This document shows, in pieces, positions 56,835-64,000 of a stretch of DNA of 64,000 bases. Both the position numbers and the translations under genes were made by a program. Source of the stretch: Pseudomonas protegens (GTDB lineage: Bacteria > Pseudomonadota > Gammaproteobacteria > Pseudomonadales > Pseudomonadaceae); NCBI RefSeq assembly GCF_003363755.1, contig NZ_CP031396.1, positions 3,132,501-3,196,500 of the forward strand, in the 5' to 3' direction. Under the pieces are notes generated by a model. That model saw only the letters and a list, made by a program, of their open reading frames with translations. It had not been told where the DNA came from and searched no databases. Numbering within the stretch: position 1 is the first letter of the stretch; each line of letters starts with the position of its first letter.

Positions 56835-57152
56835 ATGCGTCTGAAAATAGCTGTCGCCACCCTTGCCCTGCTTTCTCTTCCCGTTGGTTCGGCAATGGCC
56901 GACACCTTCTGGCGTAACGTCATTTCCTCCGGCGCCACCACCGGCTCCACTTACCTGACCTTCAAGGATCACAAGCTGATCGTCGCCGCCCAGGACGACG
57001 CCGGCAGCTTCGTCGCCAGCGAAGGCAGCATTCGCGGCCCGTACCTGGAAGCCGCCATGCAGAAAGTCCGCGCCGACAATCCCGGCCTCAAGGCCACTGA
57101 TATGGAACTGGCCAACGCGATCCTGGCGAAGAACGCCGTCGCACAGGAGTAA
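56835..57152 (+). CDS. DUF2388-type small exported protein
   Basis: 105 aa from ATG 56835. The signal peptide is MRLKIAVATLALLSLPVGSAMA. The mature part DTFWRNVISSGATTGSTYLT has the family's start, followed by KDHKLIVAAQDDAGSFVASE and a C-terminal DMELANAILAKNAVAQE. Such proteins are common and often duplicated in pseudomonads; no function is known. A strong terminator follows. Confidence 0.75.
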   Translation: MRLKIAVATLALLSLPVGSAMADTFWRNVISSGATTGSTYLTFKDHKLIVAAQDDAGSFVASEGSIRGPYLEAAMQKVRADNPGLKATDMELANAILAKNAVAQE

Positions 57153-57181
57153 GGATCGTCCCAGGGATGGCTGACAGAAAG

Positions 57182-57209
57182 CGCCGACCTCAGGGTCGGC
57201 GTTTTTTTT
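57182..57209 (+). terminator. Intrinsic terminator before the DAPG cluster
   Basis: CGCCGACC (57182-57189), loop TCAG and GGTCGGCG (57194-57201), followed by eight T to 57209. It ends the DUF2388 transcript and insulates convergent phlH. Confidence 0.95.
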
Positions 57210-57224
57210 CGCCCGAATGACACG

Positions 57225-57899
57225 CTAGGCTCTGCCAGAAGCCCGGGCCACCGCCGCCAGGCCAGCCAGGGCATAGCTCATCATGTGCTCGATCAGGGCC
57301 GGCGGGTCCAGCTCCAGGCCGGGCAGTACGTTGCGCGCCAGCGGCTGATGGGCGATCAGCAGGAACAGGCAGGGCGCGAACACACTGACGGCACTGCGCA
57401 ACGTGGCCGGATCTTCCGGCGACAGGTGCATGATTTGGCCGAGAATGGTGCGCACGATCTTCGCCTTGGGGAACGCCTGCTCCTCCAGGACCGCCGGCAG
57501 CACCGACGAAGGCGACAGCAGCTCGCGGGTCAGCACTTTCAGTGCCCAGCCCTCGCGCTGATTGTTCAGCCCCTCGATCAGCACAGTGATGATCGCCCGC
57601 AGCTTGTCTTCGGCACTGTCCTGGCTCTCGCTCAGGCTGATCATGGTCTCGATCCGCACCAGGCGATCGTGGGCTTCGCGCAGCACCGCCCGGTACAGGC
57701 CGTCCTTGTTCTCGAAGTGATAGTTGACCGAGGCGTTGTTGGCCTTGGAGTTTTCGCAAATCTGCTTGCTGGTGGTGTTGGCGTACCCCAGCTCGGCAAA
57801 GAGCTGGCCAGCCGTTTCCAGGATCTGCTGGCGAGTTGCCTGGCCATCCTGACGCGGCGCACGGGCCGCAGCAGGCGGCGGGGAAGCGGAAACGACCAT
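57225..57899 (-). CDS. phlH: TetR-family repressor PhlH
   Basis: 224 aa from ATG 57899, with GAGAG 6 bp upstream; GTG 57911 is in frame but unlikely. The N-terminal helix-turn-helix reads TRQQILETAGQLFAELGYAN then TTSKQICENSKANNASVNYHF. The C-terminal domain is hydrophobic and would bind the effector. In P. fluorescens-group strains PhlH represses phlG and responds to DAPG and its mono-acetyl precursor, so it adjusts DAPG turnover. It is divergent from phlG across 142 bp that holds a 22-bp palindrome. Confidence 0.93.
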   Translation of the reverse strand: MVVSASPPPAAARAPRQDGQATRQQILETAGQLFAELGYANTTSKQICENSKANNASVNYHFENKDGLYRAVLREAHDRLVRIETMISLSESQDSAEDKLRAIITVLIEGLNNQREGWALKVLTRELLSPSSVLPAVLEEQAFPKAKIVRTILGQIMHLSPEDPATLRSAVSVFAPCLFLLIAHQPLARNVLPGLELDPPALIEHMMSYALAGLAAVARASGRA

Positions 57900-57912
57900 A
57901 GACGCTCTCACT

Positions 57913-57934
57913 AAGTTAAATTCAAATTTGACTT
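57913..57934. promoter_or_regulatory. 22-bp imperfect palindrome, candidate PhlH operator
   Basis: AAGTTAAATT (57913-57922), CA, AATTTGACTT (57925-57934): arms match at 9 of 10 positions. It covers the -35 element of the likely phlG promoter and lies 14 bp before the phlH ATG, so one repressor could control both genes. Confidence 0.6.
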
Positions 57935-57956
57935 TTGTTTATGGACTGCTTAGCTA
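57928..57956 (+). promoter_or_regulatory. Likely phlG promoter
   Basis: TTGACT (57928-57933) and TAGCTA (57951-57956) are separated by 17 bp, a good sigma-70 match. The -35 box is inside the right arm of the palindrome at 57913-57934. Confidence 0.55.
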
Positions 57957-58041
57957 AAAAGCGCCAGTTTCTCGTTCAACTCCGCGAGCGGATTGCACGA
58001 ACGTGGCGGCTACTCGTCAATTCACGCCAAAGGATATCAGC

Positions 58042-58926
58042 ATGGAAGCGCGCATCATGACTCCCTTCACCTACTTCTCACTGCCCATGCAGAAGCTCTT
58101 CCTGCGTAACCAGGTGGCAATCCGAAACAAGCCCTACGCCAAGTATTTCCGCTCGGAAATGCGCGTGCCGCTGTCCGCTGTACGCAAGATCCAACAAGGC
58201 CCGATGGACCTGAAAGACACCCTGACCCCAAGCGTCGAGGACATCAATCGTCTGCTCGACCCGGACTTCGTCAGTGAGGAGTCCGGCTACGCCCTGCTAC
58301 CGGGGCCGATGGCTTATGTGCAAAGCCGCAAGTTCTTCCCCGGCTGCACCGCACAGATGTTCAAGTGGTGGTTCATGTGGCACCCGGCGGAATCGGAGCG
58401 CTATACCCTGTGGTTCCCCTACGCCCATGTCAGCAACCCCTGCGTGAACCATCAGCGCCTGAGCGACGAATCCTTGAGCTTCGAGGAGCGGCTGTATGGC
58501 AACACTTTCTGCGCATCGGAGTATGTCGGCGATCGCCTGATGCACTTGCACATCGATTTTCAGGAACCAGCCAGCCTGGGCCTTGACCCTGACCTGTATC
58601 GCGAAGCGAAAATCGACGGCAGCGTCAGTGCCTTGATGAGCCTGGCCGATCACCCAGAGGTGCCGGTGTCATTGATGGTGCATCTGTTCAAGGAGGTGCC
58701 GGGCGGCATGTACCTGACCAGCCGTTACTGGGTCGGATCGCACCCATCGATGGCCCGCTTTCCCGGAGCTGAAAAAACATCGGCGCTGCTCAAGGAAAGT
58801 GGCTTTGGCGAAGCCGAGCTGGAAACCCTGGCCTATGAATTTGCCGTGCACGATATGTGCGAGTTCAATCATCTGGCCAGCTTCCTGCCGGACCTGTATC
58901 GGGAGTTCGGCGCGACTTCAGCCTGA
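58042..58926 (+). CDS. phlG: 2,4-diacetylphloroglucinol hydrolase
   Basis: 294 aa from ATG 58042, with AAAGGAT upstream. Cleaves a carbon-carbon bond in DAPG to give monoacetylphloroglucinol and acetate. The zinc ligands known for PhlG, His129, Glu160, His270 and Glu274, all fall on the expected residues ([19 protein letters not shown]) when counted from this ATG, which supports the start; the frame open from 58003 would shift them. It converges on phlF. Confidence 0.97.
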   Translation: MEARIMTPFTYFSLPMQKLFLRNQVAIRNKPYAKYFRSEMRVPLSAVRKIQQGPMDLKDTLTPSVEDINRLLDPDFVSEESGYALLPGPMAYVQSRKFFPGCTAQMFKWWFMWHPAESERYTLWFPYAHVSNPCVNHQRLSDESLSFEERLYGNTFCASEYVGDRLMHLHIDFQEPASLGLDPDLYREAKIDGSVSALMSLADHPEVPVSLMVHLFKEVPGGMYLTSRYWVGSHPSMARFPGAEKTSALLKESGFGEAELETLAYEFAVHDMCEFNHLASFLPDLYREFGATSA

Positions 58927-58931
58927 AACAA

Positions 58932-58970
58932 CAGCCATTAAGCCCGCACAACTCAAGGGCTTAATGGCTG
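58932..58970. terminator. 14-bp perfect hairpin between phlG and phlF
   Basis: CAGCCATTAAGCCC (58932-58945) and GGGCTTAATGGCTG (58957-58970) pair perfectly around an 11-nt loop in the 52-bp gap between convergent phlG and phlF. There is no T tract; it probably serves both 3' ends. Confidence 0.75.
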
Positions 58971-58978
58971 GCAATGAA

Positions 58979-59581
58979 TCAACGTGGCGTATCAGGACAA
59001 ACACCGTTGATCAGCAGAGAAGTGAACTCCTCAATGTCCTGTTCCGCCGTCAACTGCTCGGTCAGCAACCGATACCAGCAAAAACCAAAAATCATATCCA
59101 GCAGCAATTCACGGTTGGTGTCCTTGGGGAGCTCGCCATTGCTGATGGCATTTTCCACCAGCTTTTTCGGCAACTCCCTTCTGCGCTCCATGAATTGATC
59201 CTTGAGCTGGGTCAATGTTGCTGGATCCAACTGCGCTTCAGCGATGACACAGCGGAAAGCCTCTCCGCATATGGTTTCTCGCCAGACTTTCCAGAGATTG
59301 CGTAGCAAAAAGTCGAGATCAGCCTTGAACGAGCCGAGATCAGGAAATTTCCTGACCTGTTCACTCTCGTTTTCATAAACTTCCGCGATCAATGCCGCCT
59401 TGTTCGACCACCACCGATAGATCGTCGGCTTGCTGGCACCCGCCCGGCGGGCGACGGACTCGATACTAAGCCCGGAATAACCGCATTCCTTAAGGATTTC
59501 GATGGTGGAACTGAGGATGGCTTTATGGGTATGGGGACTTCGCAACGAGCCGATGGAGCTGCGAGATGGGGTACGAGCCAC
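58979..59581 (-). CDS. phlF: TetR-family repressor PhlF
   Basis: 200 aa from GTG 59581 (MARTPSRSSIGSLRSPHTH), with TGGAGA about 10 bp upstream. The helix-turn-helix is GLSIESVARRAGASKPTIYR then WWSNKAALIAEV. The known pathway repressor binds phO in the phlF-phlA gap; DAPG releases it, giving autoinduction, and salicylate strengthens repression. It is divergent from phlACBD. Confidence 0.96.
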   Translation of the reverse strand: MARTPSRSSIGSLRSPHTHKAILSSTIEILKECGYSGLSIESVARRAGASKPTIYRWWSNKAALIAEVYENESEQVRKFPDLGSFKADLDFLLRNLWKVWRETICGEAFRCVIAEAQLDPATLTQLKDQFMERRRELPKKLVENAISNGELPKDTNRELLLDMIFGFCWYRLLTEQLTAEQDIEEFTSLLINGVCPDTPR

Positions 59582-59624
59582 AATAAAAAATCTCCAGGCA
59601 GGGCGCTTGACAAACGCAACGCAG

Positions 59625-59653
59625 GGTATAGGATTCCTCCGAATCGAAATGAA
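59625..59653 (-). promoter_or_regulatory. Possible phlF promoter
   Basis: On the minus strand TTCATT (59653-59648) and TATACC (59630-59625) are 17 bp apart. The -35 match is weak. It overlaps the palindrome at 59651-59665. Confidence 0.35.
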
Positions 59654-59665
59654 ACGGTCCGTTTC
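59651..59665. promoter_or_regulatory. PhlF-type palindrome near phlF (second candidate operator)
   Basis: GAAACGG-T-CCGTTTC, perfect 7-bp arms, 70-84 bp before the phlF start. It matches 13 of 15 positions of the phO core at 59832-59846. An outer inverted pair AATGAAAC/GTTTCATT (59648-59655, 59666-59673) overlaps it. Confidence 0.55.
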
Positions 59666-59827
59666 GTTTCATTCTTAAAAGAATCATGAACTTCTTGCAC
59701 CGATCTATCTAGTTTTTAAAGTATCTCATTAGGGTTGAGTAAATCAGGCCCTGCAACTGCGAGTCCCTCGGATTCGAGGCTGCGGTCCGCTTCCCAAAAA
59801 GAGACTAGATCGTCTGAAATTATTACT

Positions 59828-59850
59828 AAACGAAACGTTCCGTATCATAG
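59828..59850. promoter_or_regulatory. phO, PhlF operator upstream of phlA
   Basis: AAACGAAAC/GTTCCGTAT (59828-59845) is an imperfect palindrome centred on AACGTT; the reverse strand reads ATGATACGGAACG, which matches the known PhlF operator closely. A TATCAT that could act as a -10 box lies inside it (59843-59848). Confidence 0.85.
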
Positions 59851-60027
59851 CATAGAGAGGTTAAGAAAAACAGCTTTCGAGTGGGTTTTCCCCTATTCGG
59901 AGTCTGCTGTCCCCCTCCTCTGGGCCGCCGGTTTATGCGGTGTCGCCACGAGACAGACAGCAAAATTGTTTTCCGCATGTTTCAAGGGTGCTTCTGAGCA
60001 GGCACGACCCAGTTTTCTCAAAAAGAA

Positions 60028-60043
60028 TGGAATCAAGAGGAAA

Positions 60044-60046
<3 letters not shown>
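60028..60046 (+). promoter_or_regulatory. phlA ribosome-binding site with GGA motifs
   Basis: TGGAATCAAGAGGAAAATG holds two GGA motifs (60029-60031, 60039-60041), the second overlapping the Shine-Dalgarno. RsmA/RsmE proteins bind A(N)GGA at such sites, and phlA is a known target of Gac/Rsm control. Confidence 0.55.
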
Positions 60047-62358
<2,312 letters not shown>

Positions 62359-62370
62359 GGAGCCCGGACC

Positions 62371-62811
62371 ATGTCCATGTACCCAGAACAGATCCACAGA
62401 ATGACCACTGCCAGCATGCTCCGCGAATGGCGCGAGCATGGCGGCAAGTACCGCCTCGAAGGCAGCCAGTGCGAAGAGTGCAACGAAATCTTCTTCCCAA
62501 GGCGCACCGTCTGCGGCGCCTGCAATTCCCTGAGCGTGAAGCCTTACCGCTGCAAGCGCACGGGCAAGATCGAAGTCATGGCCCACGCCGAGAACCCGGT
62601 CCTGGCCGCCATGGGTTATGGCGAAACCGTGCCGCGCGTCATGGCCATGGTGCGCCTGGATGACGGCCTGGTGATTGCCTCGGAGATCGTCGATGTCTGC
62701 GATCCACAGCAGCTGAAAGTCGGCGCGCCAGTGCGCATGGTGATTCGCAAGCATGTGCGCGAAAGCAACCTGGCCTGGCAATACGCTTATAAGTTCGTAC
62801 TGGATATATAA
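62371..62811 (+). CDS. phlB: DAPG acetyltransferase subunit PhlB (Zn-ribbon/OB-fold, DUF35)
   Basis: 146 aa, ATG 62371, AAGGAG 8 bp upstream and overlapping the phlC stop. A zinc ribbon has Cys34, Cys37, Cys48 and Cys51 (CEEC, CGAC); an OB fold follows ([29 protein letters not shown]). It joins PhlA and PhlC in the complex. Translation is closely linked to phlC. Confidence 0.97.
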   Translation: MSMYPEQIHRMTTASMLREWREHGGKYRLEGSQCEECNEIFFPRRTVCGACNSLSVKPYRCKRTGKIEVMAHAENPVLAAMGYGETVPRVMAMVRLDDGLVIASEIVDVCDPQQLKVGAPVRMVIRKHVRESNLAWQYAYKFVLDI

Positions 62812-62818
62812 GTTGTTG

Positions 62819-62978
62819 TTCAAGGTGCCTTTATATAAGGCACCTTGAAGTTAGCCATTAAAATAAAATCCAACTTAAAAGTTACATCAACGGCCGCTTC
62901 ACGCCTCGAAGTTGCCTTAAGGCCCTGATTTCCTTTAGGGCCTACAGATTCCTGTGCCTATGAACGGGGACTATCCCC
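62819..62978. other. Three successive hairpins in the phlB-phlD gap
   Basis: Hairpin 1: TTCAAGGTGCC/GGCACCTTGAA (62819-62829, 62839-62849), perfect 11 bp. Hairpin 2: AGGCCCT/AGGGCCT (62920-62926, 62937-62943). Hairpin 3: GGGGA/TCCCC (62966-62970, 62974-62978). None is followed by a T run. The 208-bp gap contrasts with the 12- to 29-bp gaps of phlA-phlC-phlB. Confidence 0.7.
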
Positions 62979-63019
62979 ACCCCTTAACTTATTGGCTTAC
63001 TTAGAGCCAAGGACCCATC

Positions 63020-64000
63020 ATGTCTACTCTTTGCCTTCCACACGTCATGTTTCCGCAACACAAGATCACCCAACAGCAGATGGTTGATCACCTGGAAAAC
63101 CTCCACGCCGACCATCCGCGCATGGCCCTGGCCAAACGCATGATCGCCAACACTGAAGTCAACGAGCGCCATCTGGTGCTGCCGATCGACGAACTGGCGG
63201 TACACACCGGCTTCACCCACCGCAGCATCGTCTATGAGCGTGAAGCCCGGCAGATGTCGTCGGCGGCGGCGCGCCAGGCCATCGAAAATGCCGGGTTGCA
63301 GATCAGCGACATCCGCATGGTGATCGTCACCTCCTGCACCGGCTTCATGATGCCGTCGCTGACCGCGCACCTGATCAACGACCTCGGCCTGCCCAATTCC
63401 ACCGCGCAACTGCCCATCGCCCAGCTGGGCTGCGTGGCCGGGGCCGCGGCCATCAACCGGGCCAACGATTTCGCCCGGCTCGATGCTCGCAACCATGTGC
63501 TGATCGTGTCCCTGGAGTTCTCTTCGCTGTGCTATCAGCCAGACGACACCAAGCTGCATGCCTTCATCTCCGCGGCCCTGTTCGGCGATGCGGTGTCGGC
63601 CTGCGTGCTGCGCGCCGACGACCAGGCCGGCGGTTTCAAGATCAAGAAGACCGAGTCGTTCTTCCTGCCCAAGAGCGAGCACTACATCAAATATGACGTG
63701 AAGGACACCGGCTTCCACTTCACCCTGGACAAGGCGGTGATGAACTCCATCAAGGATGTGGCGCCGGTGATGGAGAAGCTCAACTACGAGACGTTCGAAC
63801 AGAACTGCGCGCACAACGACTTCTTCATCTTCCACACCGGGGGACGCAAGATCCTCGACGAGCTGGTGATGCACCTGGACCTGGCCTCGAACCGGGTCTC
63901 GCAATCGCGCAGCAGCCTCTCGGAAGCCGGCAACATCGCCAGCGTGGTGGTGTTCGACGTGCTCAAGCGGCAGTTCGATTCCAACCTGAATCGAGGCGAT
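63020..64000 (+). CDS. phlD: Phloroglucinol synthase, type III polyketide synthase (cut by window edge)
   Basis: First 327 codons of about 349, open to the window end. ATG 63020 has AAGGA 6 bp upstream. It condenses three malonyl-CoA to phloroglucinol, the DAPG core. The chalcone-synthase-type triad is present: Cys138 ([10 protein letters not shown]), His272 ([10 protein letters not shown]) and Asn305 (SEAGNIASV). It follows phlB after a 208-bp gap with hairpins. phlE and phlI would be expected beyond the edge. Confidence 0.98.
   Translation, partial: MSTLCLPHVMFPQHKITQQQMVDHLENLHADHPRMALAKRMIANTEVNERHLVLPIDELAVHTGFTHRSIVYEREARQMSSAAARQAIENAGLQISDIRMVIVTSCTGFMMPSLTAHLINDLGLPNSTAQLPIAQLGCVAGAAAINRANDFARLDARNHVLIVSLEFSSLCYQPDDTKLHAFISAALFGDAVSACVLRADDQAGGFKIKKTESFFLPKSEHYIKYDVKDTGFHFTLDKAVMNSIKDVAPVMEKLNYETFEQNCAHNDFFIFHTGGRKILDELVMHLDLASNRVSQSRSSLSEAGNIASVVVFDVLKRQFDSNLNRGD

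Noticed and set aside
58003..58041. Upstream start for phlG adding 13 residues
   Set aside because: The zinc ligands match published numbering only from ATG 58042, which has its own AAAGGAT site.
59735..60043. In-frame extension of phlA by 103 codons
   Set aside because: The stretch crosses phO and the probable promoter, begins at a TTG without a ribosome-binding site, and its sequence is not protein-like; ATG 60044 gives the known length.

Overview
The window reads as chromosomal DNA of a fluorescent pseudomonad of the Pseudomonas protegens type (Pf-5/CHA0-like). Support comes from the high G+C housekeeping genes in an order typical of Pseudomonas (thyA-lgt, rppH-ptsP, ilvA/rpiA, serA, spuABCDEFGH/spuI, ssuEADCBF, argE-argA), from REP-type inverted repeats at gene ends, and above all from a 2,4-diacetylphloroglucinol (DAPG) cluster at the right edge. 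Key residues of PhlG, PhlC and PhlD fall at their published positions when the starts chosen here are used.

Layout. 1-7.7 kb: end of a PAP2 phosphatase, thyA, lgt, a TauE-type permease, a TANGO2/NRDE protein, ptsP and rppH (nitrogen PTS and mRNA 5'-end processing), and a HAD phosphatase. 7.7-12.4 kb: ilvA followed by an uncharacterised membrane module (DUF2269, SDR-DoxX fusion, DUF2269), then rpiA. 12.4-23.5 kb: two tandem SdiA-regulated-type proteins, a fumarylacetoacetate-hydrolase protein, the divergent D-2-hydroxyglutarate dehydrogenase/serA pair, and small periplasmic or poorly known proteins (DUF4399, a solute-binding protein, DUF523 coupled to a 2OG-Fe oxygenase, DUF2059, a lipase-like hydrolase, a thioredoxin-like protein). 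23.6-37.8 kb: a penicillin-acylase/AHL-acylase homologue (HacB position), then polyamine uptake and catabolism (spuABCDEFGH with spuI divergent) and a TetR regulator. 37.8-46.1 kb: a type I pantothenate kinase, the sulfonate-sulfur operon ssuEADCBF with lsfA, and an OprD-family porin. 46.6-57.2 kb: argE-argA, a CYTH-CHAD protein, an Lrp regulator with a divergent small unknown gene, an orphan GspE/PilB-type ATPase, a chemoreceptor, a QmcA-NfeD pair and a DUF2388 protein.

57.2-64.0 kb: DAPG. phlH (repressor) is divergent from phlG (DAPG hydrolase). phlF (repressor) is divergent from phlACBD, and phlD runs off the right edge. PhlD makes phloroglucinol from malonyl-CoA, PhlACB acetylates it, PhlG removes an acetyl group, and PhlF/PhlH tune output. 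The intergenic DNA holds the most rewarding signals: a second 15-bp PhlF-type palindrome over the likely phlF promoter, 181 bp from the site in front of phlA; a 22-bp imperfect palindrome overlapping a good phlG promoter; a long phlA leader with GGA motifs at the ribosome-binding site; and three hairpins in the phlB-phlD gap.

No tRNA, rRNA, CRISPR array, insertion sequence or phage gene was recognised. Three kinds of REP-like repeat sit at gene ends. Coordinates come from reading the sequence; family names rest on recognised motifs, not on database searches.
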